A DNA stretch of 64,000 bases from Hsuehochloa calcarea (GCA_036346395.1 CM070594.1:22725385-22789384), one strand, 5' to 3'; positions 36,596 to 48,840 are shown, counted from the first letter of the stretch. Program-made: numbers and translations. The notes: generated by a model not told the origin, from the letters alone.

Positions 36596-39500
36596 ATCCC
36601 CCACCAGATCTCAAGAGCACATGTCAAATGCCTTGATCCACAGTTATTGTTTTAATATACCAGTGTTTTGATGGAGACCGGTTAGGGTTGAACATCCACC
36701 TAGAACAGAAGCTACACTTATTCACAACTGCACAATGGACAAAGCCTTGAATTGACAGTTTTGTGTGAATAAGTTTCACTTATGTCCGTGAATCGATACT
36801 AGGTCACAGCATCTCCGCGGTTTGGAGCATAAAAGTCATACTCCATGCCTATTCATGAGTTTCCTAGAGATTACCCTATCTCATAGGCGTGACTAGCAAT
36901 GGGCTCATATAGGTGTGCTCTTTCAAGATCGCTCAGAGGACAACATCTTTGCTTAAATAAGCCACGAACACATTAAGATAAAAATCAACTCGCCATACAG
37001 ATTTAGGAGAGAATTGCATCTCCAATGGAGTGGGTCTGTAAAAGTACTCTCCTCCCGCTAACCAATAGCTTGTTTCGCCAATCCTACTTCACGGATCTCC
37101 GATCACATAGGATGGGTTACCACTATGGTAAAACTCACGTGGGTCTCAAACCCATCTCCTCGATGCATTGTCTATCACATTCCGTGGTAAACCCTTTGTG
37201 AAGGGATCGCGATTTTTAGTCGCTTGGATATAATCCAAAGCTATTACTCCGAGTTTCTCATTTTTCCGATGACTTCGCCTTCTCTTCACATGTCTTGATG
37301 ACTTCATATTATCCTTAGAATCTGTTCACCTTAACAATCACAATCGATTGTCACAGTTCATCGAATAGCCGCACCGCTTTTTCAACCACCGCAAATCCAT
37401 CAAGAGCTCACGGCCAATCGGCTTCAACAAAGGCGATATCTAATGCCGTGAGTTCGCTTCCATTGTTGACCTCGTTAAGATGGTCGCTTGCAAGACTTCC
37501 ATGAAACAAATACCACCTCCAAGTAAGAAGACATATCCACTTGTGGCCTTAATCTCATCAACATCGATATCCAGCTTGAATCACTATAACCCTCCAGTAC
37601 TTAGGGTACCCAGTATAGTGAATGCCATAGCTCATAGTACCCTTTAGATAGCGCATTACCCTCTCAAGAGCATGCCAATGATCATCTCCTGATTGGAAAC
37701 AAACGGCTTAGTTTGCTCACAAAGAAACGAGATATCGTGCCCGTACCGCTAGCTAAATACATGAGTGAACCAATTATCCGAGAATATCTCAATTGGTCTC
37801 TAGCTATTCTCCGATTCTTCCTAAGCAACACGCTAGGATCATAAGGTGTTGGAGAGGGTTTGCGATCGCTATATCCATAACGACTCGTAACCTTTTCCAC
37901 ATAATGGGATTGCAACAAAGTAATCCCACCATCATCACCTCTCAACGACTTGATGTTTAAGATAACATCACCTACTCCCGCATCTTTCATCTCAAAATTC
38001 GAGACAAGAAATCCTTGACCTCCTTAATCACATTAAGGTTGGTCCCAAAGATCGAGATGTCATCAACATACGCATGAGAGAATGACTCCTCGCCCCACCA
38101 TGGCGATAATACACACATCCGTCGACTTCATTCACAATAAAGCCTACAGACGTTAAAGTTCACAAACTTTTCATGCCACCGCTTAGGTGCTTGTTTAAGA
38201 CCATACAGAGATTTCAACAACTTGCACACCTTTCCTTCTTGACCATCTACTACAAATCCATCCGGTGATCCATGTAAATTTCCTCGTCCAACTCTCCATT
38301 TAGGAAAGCCGCCTTAACATCCATCCGATGAACGAGAAGATCATGTGAGGCGACCAAAGATAGTAGTACTCGAATAGTGGTCAATCTAGCCACAGGTGAA
38401 TAAGTATCAAAGAAATCTTCGCCTTCCTTTTGGGTATAACCCTTGGCCACAAGACGTGCCTTGTACTTTTCAATAGTACCATCAGGCCTAAGCTTCTTTT
38501 GAACACCCACTTGCATCCTACAGTTTACAACCATAAGGACGCCGGTGATCTCCCAAGTTCCATTACATATAATGGAATCCATTTCATTACGAATCGCTTC
38601 CTTCCAAAGATTCTCAGATCCGTGAAGCATACGCATCAGAAATAGTACTTGGAGTATCATCCACAAGGTACACAATGAAATCAGGACCAAAAGACTTTGC
38701 AGTCCTTTGTCTTTTACTCTTCCTCAGAGTTTCATTGTCTTCCTCCTCAGGAATTTGCTCAGGGGTTTGTTCAAAATATTCCATTGGAATGGCAGGTTCA
38801 GGAATTGTATCAGGTTCCTGACTCGATGAACTAGGCATATCTTTCATTGGAAAAATATCCTCAAAGAATGTAGCATCTCTGGACTCCATAATTGTACCAA
38901 CATGCATGTCAGGTACTCCAGATTTCACCACTAGAAATCTATATCCAACGCTATGATGAGCATAGCCTAGAAAGACACAATCCACGGTTTTTGGCCCAAG
39001 CTTACGCCTTTTGGGAATTGGCACATTGACTTTCGCCAAACAACCCCAAGTACGCAAGTATGAAAGTGATAGTCTTTTCTTCTCCCATTGTTCATATGGG
39101 GTTATCTCTTTATTCTTTGTAGGAACCCTGTTCAGGACATGACATGAAGTCAATATAGCCTCCCCCCACCATGCTTTGGAAAGACCCGCTGTGTCTAACA
39201 TGGCGTTAACCAACTCAGTTAGAGTGCGGTTCTTTCTTTCAAAGAACCCCATTTGACTGGGTGAATAGGAGGCGTCCTCTCATGGATTATACCATGTTCC
39301 TCACAGAATAAATTGAACTCATTAGAAAAGTATTCGCCGCCACGATCAGACCTAACCTTTTGATTTTCCTTTCAAGTTGGTTCTCGCTTCCGCTTTATAG
39401 ATTTTAAAGTAGTGAAGAGCTTCATCTTTAGTTTTCAAAAGATACACAAAACAGAACCTAGTGGAGTCATCAATCAAAGTCATGAAATATCTATTACCAC

Positions 39501-41039
39501 CTTTTGTCAACACACCATTCATCTCACACAGATCTGAATGTATGAGTTCTAATGGTGCCAAGTTTCTTACCTCAGCAGCTTTATGAGGCTTACGAGGCTG
39601 CTTTGATTGCACACAAACTTGACACTTAGAACCTTTGACAAGGGTAAATTTCGGGATTAACTCTAAACTGGCTAAACGCGTCATGCAACCAAAATTTATG
39701 TGACAAAGTCGTGAATGCCAAATAGTAGTCTCATTACCACCGCAAACATGGTTCACAACATTATTACACAAATCTGAAAGAGATAGGCGAACAAGCCTCC
39801 GCACACATAGCCTTTACCAACAAATTGTCCACACTTGGACACAATAAATTTATTGGATTCAAACACCAGTCTAAAGCCATCTCTACACAGAAGAGATCCG
39901 CTAACGAGATTCTTATTGATGGATGGCACATGATGCACGTTCTTGAGTTGCACAATCTTCCCCGAAGTAAACTTCAGATCGACCGTACCAACACCATGAA
40001 CAGTAGCATGTGACCCGTTCCCCATTAGAACTACCAATCCCGAGTGACCCGTAAGAAGAAAACAATGAAATATCAAGACACACATGTATATTAGCACCAA
40101 GGTCTATCCACCAATCGGTAGATTGACATACGGAAAAAAAGAGGTAAATTACCATACCACAAGTTCCGCCTCAAGAGTACCAACTACAACATTGGCAGAC
40201 TTGGAATTCTGCCCTTGCTGATTTTTTCCACCCTTGCGTTGGCTGCAATCCTTGGCCCAATGACCAGGTTCACCGCACACAAAGCAAAGGCTTTCCTTTG
40301 TGTTCTTCTTCTTCTTCTTGAAGCTTGTTGTTTGTGCACTCTTGTTCTTGCCTTTGAACTTTTGAGTTTGGACATTCTTCTTTTGCACCATATTGGCACT
40401 AGAATGTCCTCATTACCTCTAGTGTGTGTATCTTTTGCCCTCGCCTTCTCTTCAACATCAAGAGACCCAATGAGATTTTCAACAGAAAACTCTTGTCTCT
40501 TGTGTTTCAGAGAAGTAGCAAAATTCCTCCAAGAAGAAGGAAGTTTGGCAATAATACCTCCCGCGACAAATTTGTCCGGTAACACACACTTGAAGTACTC
40601 AAGTTCTTTAGCCATGGATTGTATCTCATGAGCCTGTTCAACTACAGAACGGTTATCAACCATTCTGTAGTCATGGTATTGCTCCATGAGATACAATTCC
40701 TTCGCATGCATCCGAGACCCCAAATTTAGCCTCGAGTGCTTCCCACATCTCCTTCCCAGATGTAATCACCATGTATGCATCGACTAACTTCTCACCAAGA
40801 ACACTAACCACGGCACCTTTAAAAAGGTTATCAGCAGCCTCGAACGCTTGCTCCTGTTCAGGAGTAAGTGTTCCTTCAGGCTTGCCGTTTGCCACATGGT
40901 AAATGTTCATGGCACTTAGCCAAAGCACCATCTTGGTGCGCCACCTCTTGTAATTCGCACCATCGAATACAGAGGGTTTGAGCGCAAAGAAAAAGCCGCT
41001 TGACTAAAAATGCCTATGCCTATAATAAGGTTTTTGGAT
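36596..41039 (-). pseudogene. Copia unit 3 internal region (frameshifted)
   Basis: It is collinear with units 1 and 2. The integrase C-terminus through RT start is open over 38614-39252 (212 aa). The integrase core with KCQVCVQSK and FMTLIDDSTR is at 39352-39804. Protease (WWIDLGANIHVC, close to the family WWID-T-GA site) lies at 39913-40155, gag at 40149-40723, and the gag N-terminal part at 40671-40931. RT (38250-38690) has one internal run of disrupted CTG/CAG positions. RNase H is poorly preserved. Confidence 0.85.
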
Positions 41040-42098
41040 TGTTGAGCATATAAGCATTTTTCGAATTATTTTAATCCAGAAATATAATAGATGAAACAAA
41101 TGCATAAAGCAGATCACAAAGAACACTATAGGAATGCTAGATTCGATTCTAGAAGAATGAAGCTAGCAATTCTATCTCGATGTTCAAGACAACAATTAAT
41201 AAAAAGCAAAACAAGTAACAAGAAAGATATAGGCATACCCAGTATTCAGAGGAAGATGCAGAGTGTTCTTGATGATTGCGCTGCTCGTCATGACGAGTGG
41301 TAGTAGTAGTATGGTTGATGTAGTATGTAGTAGCGAGCGCTTGATGTAGAACGTAGCGGTAGCGTTGATGATGTAGACGTAGCGGAGCGATCGCGCGAAC
41401 GCTCCCAAAACCTTATTCGCCCTCGCCGTGCAAGCCTTCGAGGATGAGGGTTCCGAGGTTCGCTTCTCCCGGCGACCACACGCGCCTCACCGGGATGGAG
41501 AGTGCCGAGACAACAACAAAGAGATCGTGGATGTGTGGATGTGGAAAACTAACCAACCAAAAGAAGCGAATCGCACTGCCTTTTATAGCCGTAACTCGAA
41601 TCCAAAGGCCATCGCTGCCAGAAACCAAAGGCCAACAGCTACGAAACTAAAAGCCAACAGCTTGCGAAACCAAAAGACAACAGCTACGAAGTTGAAGGTG
41701 AATAGCCTGAACGTTGTTCTTTTAATGGCAAAAATAAAGAGACTAGAGACCAACGATGCGCCATCAATGTCGAGCGCTTCGATTTTCGAATAGATAAAGA
41801 AAATCGCGCCCGCACTGACGTGCTCGTGTGCACACGCGTGCGACACACGCGCGCGACGCGCGCGACAAAGACGGCACGCCTCGGCTCGGCGAGGCGAGGC
41901 GAGCGAGCGCAGCGCGCGTGTTGTCTCTTGGCTCTCCAATTCCACAAGAAGAGGTCTCACGCTCCACCTTATAAACAGTGCAACTCCCTTCAATTGTCCA
42001 TATGGGACTAAACAATTTAGCACAAGCATATGGGCTTTTGAGATTTACCAGAATTAAATTGATATTCTAATATGGGCTTAGCCCATTTAATTCCAACA
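41040..42098 (-). repeat. Copia LTR4 (1059 bp)
   Basis: This is a shared LTR between unit 3 and the deleted unit 4. It is shorter than the others, chiefly because the CG-rich block at 41820-41910 is reduced and many single CAG/CTG sites are lost. Confidence 0.88.
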
Positions 42099-44036
42099 AT
42101 CCCCACCGGATCTCAAGAGCACACATAGACTCGTGACTAGCAATGGGCTCATATAGGTGTGCTCTTTCAAGACTGCTCAGAGGACAACATCTTTGCTTAA
42201 ATAAGGCATGAACACATTAAGATAAAAATCAACTCGCCATACTGATTTAGGAGAGAATTGCATCTCCAATGGAGTGGGTCTGTAAAAGTACTCTCCTCCC
42301 GCTAACTAATAGCTTGTTTCGCCAATCCTACTTCACGGATCTCCGATCACATAGAATGGGTTACCACTATGGTAAAACTCACGTGGGTCTCAAACCCATC
42401 TCCCTCGATGCATTGTCTATCACATTCCGTGGTAAACCCTTTGTGAAGGGATCTGCCAGATTTTTAGCTGTTTGGATATAATCCAAAGCTATTACTCCGA
42501 GTTTCTCATTTTTCCGATGACTTGGCCTTCTCTTCACATGTCTTGATGACTTCATATTATCCTTAGAATCGTTCACCTTAACAATCACAACCGATTGTCA
42601 CAAGCCATCGAATAGCGACCGGTTTTTCAACCACCGGCAAATCCATCAAGAGCTCACGAAGCCAATCGGCTTCAACAGTGGCAGTATCTAATGCTGTGAG
42701 TTCTGCTTCCATTGTTGACCTCGTTAAGATGGTCTGCTTGCAAGACTTCCATGAAACAAATACCACCTCCAAGTAAGAAGACATATCCACTTGTGGCCTT
42801 AATCTCATCAAGATCGATATCCAGCTTGAATCACTATAACCCTCCAGCACTTAGGTACCCAGATAGTGAATGCCATAGCTCATAGTACCCTTTAGATAGC
42901 GATTACCCTCTCAAGAGCATGCCAATGATCATCTCCTGATTGAAAACAAACGGCTTAGTTTGCTCACAAAGAACGAGATATCGTGCCCGGTACCGCTAGC
43001 TAAATACATGAGTGAACCAATTATCCGAGAATATCTCAATTGGTCTCTAGCTATTCTCCGATTCTTCCTAAGCAACACGCTAGGATCATAAGGTGTTGGA
43101 GAGGGTTTGCGATCGCTATATCCATAACGACTCGAACATTTTCCACATAATGGGATTGCAACAAAGTAATCCCACCATCATCGACTCTCAACGACTTGAT
43201 GTTTAAGATAACATCACCTACTCCCGGATCTTTCATCTCAAAATTCGAGACAAGAAATCCTTGACCTCCTTAATCACATTAAGGTTGGTCCTAAAGATCG
43301 ATATGTCATCGACATACGCATGAGAATGACTCCTCGCCCCACCATGGCGATAATACACACATCCGTCGACTTCATTCACAATAAAGCCTACAGACGTTAA
43401 AGTTCTCACAAACTTTTCATGCCACCGCTTAGGTGCTTGTTTAAGACCATACAGATTTCAACAACTTGCACACCTTTCCTTCTTGACCATCTACTACAAA
43501 TCCATCCGGCCGATCCATGTAAATTTCCTCGTCCAACTCTCCATTTAGGAAAGCCGCCTTAACATCCATCCGATGAACGAGAAGATCATGTGAGGCGACC
43601 AAAGATAGTAGTACTCGAATAGTGGTCAATCTAGCCACAGTGAATAAGTATCAAAGAAATCTTCGCCTTCCTTTTGGGTATAACCTTGGCCACAAGACGT
43701 GCCTTGTACTTTTCAATAGTACCATCGTGCCTAAGCTTCTTTTTGAACACCTACTTGCATCCTACAGTGTTTACAACCATAAGGACGCCGGTGATCTCCC
43801 AAGTTCCATTACATATAATGGAATCCATTTCATTACGAATCGCTTCCTTCCAAGATTCTCATCCGTGAAGCATACGATCGTAAATAGTACTTGGAGTATC
43901 ATCCACAAGGTACACAATGAAATCAGGACCAAAAGACTTTGCAGTCCTTTGTCTTTTACTCTTCCTCAGAGTTTCATTGTCTTCCTCCTCAGGAATTTGC
44001 TCAGGGGTTTGTTCAAAATATTCCATTGGAATGGCT
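42099..44036 (-). pseudogene. Copia unit 4 internal region, deleted at both ends
   Basis: Compared with units 1-3, about 270 bp of the 3' leader is missing after 42122. At the other side, everything upstream of the integrase/RT boundary (beyond about 44036, KRQRTAKSFGPDF region) is gone: gag, protease and most of integrase. What remains is RT (43441-43638, 43051-43236) and RNase H (42578-42850), all fragmented. Confidence 0.85.
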
Positions 44037-44281
44037 TGTTCACGCACGCACGCACGCACGCACGCACGGCACGGCGAGGCGAGCGAGCGCGCGTGTGTTG
44101 TCTCTTGGCTCTCTCCAATTCCACAAGAAGAGGTCTCACGTTCCACCTTATAAACAGGTGCAACTCCCCTTCAATTGTCCATATGGGACTAAACAATTTA
44201 GCACAAGCATATGGGCTTTTGAGATTTACCAGGAATTAAATTGGATATTCTAATATGGGCTTAGCCCATTTAATTCCAACA
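44037..44281 (-). repeat. Partial copia LTR5 (outermost 5' LTR end)
   Basis: Only the promoter-side 245 bp remain, ending ...ATTCCAACA. The deletion junction joins integrase/RT sequence to a (CACG)n tract at 44041-44066. Confidence 0.88.
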
Positions 44282-44295
44282 TTACCATGTTGAAG

Positions 44296-45355
44296 TTAAG
44301 ATAGGCCACCAGCTGCAGCAGTGGAGTCTTCCTGGTCCCCGAAGATACGCTTGCGGAAGTCAGGAACCTTGGGCTCCCATCCCAGGAGCTCTTTTGCACG
44401 GGTGATGTCGGGCTTGCGTTTGTGCGGATCATCCGCGGTGTTTGCACGGAAAGGGTCAATGGTGTCCTGGACCACCTTAGCTAGCTCCGGCATGGTGAAC
44501 TCGCCTGGATTTCCCAGGTTAAATGGTCCTATGTGCTCGCCTTCCATCAGGCTCATCAACCCTTCCACCTGTGAGAAGCATCACATCAGTATCAGAGGGA
44601 GCCGTAGGATACTATACTCTTATAGTATCAGCAGAATTAGATGGTAGAACCAATCATCACAGATCCTCATCACAATCACGGTTGCTGTATACCTAGATGT
44701 CTTTGCAATAAATCAATAGCATTTTGATCTTCAGCGGATAATAAATGTATCCTCAGTACAGTACTCCGTGACTCCGTCTCAGTGCAGTATGCAAAGGATA
44801 TATGGCACAGTAATCATTTCAAGGATGCTATTTCCACGTATAAGACAACAAAATGCAAATAAGGTTTTCCTTGGCTAAAGAGTCTATGCAAATAAGGCAA
44901 GCTACTCATATGAGACAGAAGTGTAGATATCGGGGCATTGGGATTGTTCATGTGTTTTATTTTGTTATAGAGAGACCCACCAAATCGGAGACATATTGAA
45001 AGCTCCTGGTCTGTTTGCCATCGCCATAGACAGTCAGAGGCTCCTTCCTCAGCGCCTGAAACCATAATTGCACAAGGAACATTTCAGTATCAAACGAACA
45101 ATTGAACGGTCCTTAAATTCAGGTGCCAAAAGAGGATGCTGCAAATGGTGGCTACCTGAGCAACAAAGTTGCTGACGACACGGCCATCATCAATGCACAT
45201 GCGAAATTAACATATTTTAGCAAAAAAAAAGTAATATGAATGCTATTAATCACAAATAATCTAAATGGCATAAACCTCAAGGTTGGCACCGCGGTGGTAA
45301 TCCATGGTCAATGTTTCAGCTGTGCGCTTGCCCTCATCATAGCAGCTTCTGACAC
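44296..45355 (-). pseudogene. UXS: UDP-glucuronate decarboxylase (UXS) 3' gene fragment
   Basis: Four minus-strand exons are visible. 45276-45355 (VRSCYDEGKRTAETLTMDYH...) is followed by GT. 45156 to about 45203 (RMCIDDGRVVSNFVAQ) has a proper donor but no acceptor, and the expected stretch before it (about 12 residues ending NTYGP) is absent. 44981-45055 is ALRKEPLTVYGDGK... 44296-44568 (VEGLMSLMEGEHIGPF... to stop) lacks about 5 residues after DTIDP and about 10 after WEPKVP, both in frame. The family makes UDP-xylose from UDP-glucuronate for cell-wall polymers. All N-terminal exons, including the nucleotide-binding fold and catalytic Tyr-Lys part, are missing beyond 45356, where retroelement DNA begins. 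So it is a broken gene. Confidence 0.85.
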
Positions 45356-45484
45356 CTATTATTCAAACGAAGTATTTGGATTAGAAAATCTCTTGTAAAA
45401 CAAGCAAAACCTTGTGTACACGAAATCTGACAGTATTTGACAAAGAATGAAAAGGACTAATGTCGTAGCTACAAACTAGACAGT

Positions 45485-47100
45485 AGTGAGAAGGGGGCCC
45501 TAGGTTCCTGCGGATGCGAAGGGGGTAACCTCGAAGATCCTCAAAGGTGAGAAACGGTATTTAAGTGTATTAAAAAAGTGTATTTATTGCTAAACAACAT
45601 CCTCCCCCCTTACATAGGGAGAGGGCATATTTATAGTCTTACTTCCAAGTTACAAGAGATTACAATTCTACCCCTAAAAAGATCCAACGCTTGTAGGGTT
45701 TGCACGGCCCTTTCACCTTCCTAGGCGTAACCTCACGGTGCACGATAGGCCCTCCTGGGCTTAGTCCACCACGCATGTACTCCTGGTCCGTAAGTGGTCT
45801 TGACTCCCCTCGTTGCATCCGAGGCAGTCCAGAGCAAAGACCCCCGAGGCCCCCCTCGTTCCCTGCGAGGTGTTCTGGGGTGAGCCCTCGGGACCTCCTT
45901 CACTTCGGTGTGTGAGGTATCCTTTTGGTGGAACTACCTTCGGCAGCCTTCTTGTACCCTTCGCCTATGCAAGGGGGTGCCTAGGGACCTTATTTGTGTC
46001 GAGTTGCCCCTTTTGTTGGGCACCTTCGGTGGTCTTTGCGTGCCCCTCGGCCTGTGTGAGGGGGTACGTTGCATGGTTTTCACGGCGTGCTTGGCGACCA
46101 CAACGCCTGAGAGGCGCCATGGCTTCTAGGCAGGGGCCTAGTCGTCATCAAGGCGAGGTAAGGCGAGCAGAGGGAAGCAGAGTTGCGCTGCTGCAGTCTA
46201 GCAGAGGGAGGGAGAAAAGGAAGGCAGAGGGGTGAAGCACCGAAGCAGAGCTGCAGAGGGGGGAGTGGAGGAAGAAGTAGAAGCAAAGGAGGGAAGCAAG
46301 GGACTCAGGAGTGGCGGCAGAGAAAGAAGAAGCAGAGGAGGAAGCAGGGGAATGGTGGCGCGGCGGTGCGCAAGAGGGAGGGGGTGGCAGCACGGGAGGA
46401 CGCAGGAGTGGCAACGCGGCGGGAGGGAGTGGAGGCGCGGGAGGAGGAAGCAGGGGAGTGGCGCTCGGCGGGGGTGAAGGAGTGGTGGCGCGGGAGCGAG
46501 AGGGAGGGAGTGGCGGCAGGTCAGCGCAGTGAGGGGCGACAGGAGCGCGGGAGTAGCGGCGGGTCGCGGGAGGGAGGAAGCGGAGGTGGGAGGGAGCGGA
46601 GGAGGGAGATGGAGTACCTGGCAGCCGGCGGCCGGTGCAGAGAGTCGGTCGAAGATGGCCAAGGCGAGGCGAGCCACCACAGCGTCTCCTCCGCACTGCC
46701 GGACGCCAAGGCGACGCCTTGGTGACGCTGTGACATCCATGGTACGTGGTATCCCTCGTCTAGCCCGAGTTACACTCCTGGCTTGGAATCTTCGACGGTC
46801 CTCTTGGAGCCTTCACTAGATCATTTGGGCCGGTGGGCTGCCCCTACGACAGGAGCCCTCGCGGTCGAGGTCTTACTTCATCATGGTTGAAAACACGTCT
46901 TGTTACCTCGAAGGGTCTAGGCACACCGTCCACTTCGACTTGGCAAAGCTTCCTGCTGCGGGGCCATCTCGTGGCTGAAGTTAATGCACCGTGTTGATTG
47001 TCGCGCGCCATTCGGGGTCTGATGTAGTATTGATGGTAGTTGTGTCGGTTCATGTGCAAAGGGGTTAATAGGGCACGTGTCGACCATGCCTAGCTCATGG
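45485..47100 (-). repeat. Gypsy-type LTR-like sequence, interrupted
   Basis: A minus-strand TATAAATATG box sits at 45626-45635 with an AT-rich end at 45485-45600 and a Cys/Gly-codon-rich U3-like part at 45700-46135 and 46740-46900. 46140-46735 is an inserted block with strong purine bias. The edges are estimated; the opposite-strand gag-like remnant next to it makes the arrangement uncertain. Confidence 0.35.
46140..46735. repeat. Purine-rich, GGA/GCG-repetitive insert
   Basis: The plus strand is dominated by G and A for about 450 bp (GAGGGAGGGAG, GAGGAGGAAGCAGGGG), giving long Arg/Gly/Glu frames on one strand and Ser/Pro/Leu frames on the other. These frames are compositional, not genes. 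The flanks (CTAGGCAGGGGCCTAG and GCCAAGGCGACGCCTTGG) are each palindromic. Confidence 0.6.
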
Positions 47101-47213
47101 CTCCTCGTGTGCTACATTGCCTCGTGGGTGCTGCCCCCATGGCCGATAAAATGGCCTGGAAGTCCCCTATTTGTGCTTCACACGCTTGAAACCCTAGTTT
47201 GTGCCCTTGTGCT

Positions 47214-48840
47214 TTAGTAATCCTCGGTGAACGCCCTAGTTGCTTCGCACATCAGTTTTTGCTTTGAGTCTCTGCGTCTGTTCGTTGGCATGACGAAGCG
47301 GAGCAAAGCAATTGGAGAGACGGGGGTGAGGTGGAGGACACTAGCGATCTTGGACGCTCGTTGGTGATGGAGCACCACCTCCGCACCCTCATGGATAAGA
47401 AGGTGTCGAGCCTGGACGTTGTTTGTGTCCCCGGGGTGGAGACGACACCAACACCGGATCGAGATGGTGGTCTTTGTTGCGTTTTTTGACATGGGGCTCC
47501 AGATCCCAGCCGTCGAGCTCCTGGCGGGAGTCTTGCGGCTGTACGACATGGAGATGGCGTAATTGACGCCCAACTCCATCATCTGCCTCGGGGTGTGGGA
47601 GTGGGTGCAGCGGTCCGCGGAGGCGAAGGGTAGCGTGCGGTTGTTTGCGTACCTTCACGATGCGAGGTGCCTGCCGAAGCGGAGGAAGGGGAGCAACGTC
47701 GTGGTGAACATCGGCAACGTCAACTTGCAGCCAAAGGCATCGTAGCTGTTGTATGTGCCATCCCCCCCCCTTTGCCACCAGCGTGCCGCCTGCACTGCGG
47801 CTCCAGCACGCGCGTTTCTCCGCCGGCCCAGGTTTCGTCGTCGGACCATCCTTTGCCACCAGCCCGCCACTCGTCACCGCCCCAACCTTCAGCACCGGTA
47901 GTCCCCGGCTATGTTGTGCCTCGGGGTGCCAAGGTGGGGTTGGTTCATTTGGGATATCGGGACTCTCCCTCGAAGAGTCGTCCGCGGATAGCACTTCCTC
48001 GCATGTCTATACCACGTTCTCCAATGAAATGCAGGAGACACCCTCGACTCCTTGTCGCGATACTATTCTCAAGTGTTACCCTTGTCCCCTATTTTTCTGT
48101 CTCTTACCCCCCTCCCTGCCTTTTTTTCTAACCTTGGCTGTTTTTTGCCCTATAGTAGTGTCGGGGGTGGAGGATGCGGGGGTAGGCGAGGATGGTTCCT
48201 CATCCCGAAGTTCCGAGGCCGCTTCTCCGCGTGCCATAGCCCCGGGCTTCGCAGACTTGAACCTGCTGTGCCCGTGGACTTCAAGGTCAACTTGGCGGTA
48301 CGGGCTATCTTCGAGCAGGTGGCGTGGTTCGCGGCTCCGCCCATGGTCGAGGACCTGTTCACGAACATGCCCCTGGGGGCCATGTTCCTCGAGATCGAGG
48401 CAAGTGCCACGAGGGTAGGTATTTGCCGTTTGTTGGCGGACTTGTGTTTTCTTGGCACCCTTGTCATGCTGACGTTTTACCTTGCAGAACTCGTGTTGTC
48501 ACGGGTGCTCGAGGACGATATTCACCGGAGCTTCGACGAGGTGCAGGGACAGGTCAACGCCAAATAGGCAAAGATCGGGGCCCTTACTGAGGAGCAGTCA
48601 TCCCTCGCAGCTAAGACGGAGGCCCTCGAGGCGAGGGTTGCGGCATTGGAGGAGCGCACTGGGCTAAGTGATAAGATTTGGCGATTGGAGTATACTCGAG
48701 CCAACCTAGAGGAGGTCCGAATGGAGAGGGAGATGTCCTCTTCCGTGGCGCAAGTGGCCTGGAGGGCGATGGAGTCGCTCGAAGGGGCTGTAAGAGGCCT
48801 TGGGGCCGTACCCCCCGTTGCCACAAAGTCGATGACGTGA
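47214..48840 (+). pseudogene. Gag-like protein remnant of a non-autonomous gypsy-type element
   Basis: In shifting plus-strand frames the region encodes LQIPAVELLAGVLRLYDMEM, then LTPNSIICLGVWEWVQRS and LFAYLHDARCLPKRRKGS (47490-47740), typical of the plant putative gypsy-type transposon domain (Transposase_28). A Pro-rich stretch, then LEDDIHRSFDEVQ and a heptad-like Glu/Ala/Leu coiled coil (EERTGLSDKIWRLEYTRA) at 48500-48840 follow. Stops occur at 47559 and 48567. No protease, RT or integrase was seen, so the element is of the large-derivative, non-autonomous kind. Confidence 0.6.

Larger units (their letters stand above)
24259..44281 (-). mobile_element. Head-to-tail Ty1/copia array sharing LTRs (about 3.5 units, 20 kb)
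   Basis: Order on the plus map: LTR1 24259-25379, int1 25380-29842, LTR2 29843-31011, int2 31012-35460, LTR3 35461-36595, int3 36596-41039, LTR4 41040-42098, deleted int4 42099 to about 44036, partial LTR5 to 44281. LTR starts are spaced 5584, 5618 and 5579 bp. All coding is on the minus strand. The flanks are TTGCC (24254-24258) and TTACC (44282-44286), a one-mismatch 5-bp target duplication, so a single insertion followed by unequal LTR recombination is the simplest history. Assembly duplication is the alternative. Confidence 0.88.

Noticed and set aside
24259..44281. CRISPR-like or engineered repeat array
   Set aside because: The repeated unit is 5.6 kb and encodes copia gag-pol; there are no short spacers.
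46148..46740. ORFs of about 180 aa on both strands
   Set aside because: They arise from purine-rich low-complexity DNA and have no recognisable protein family.
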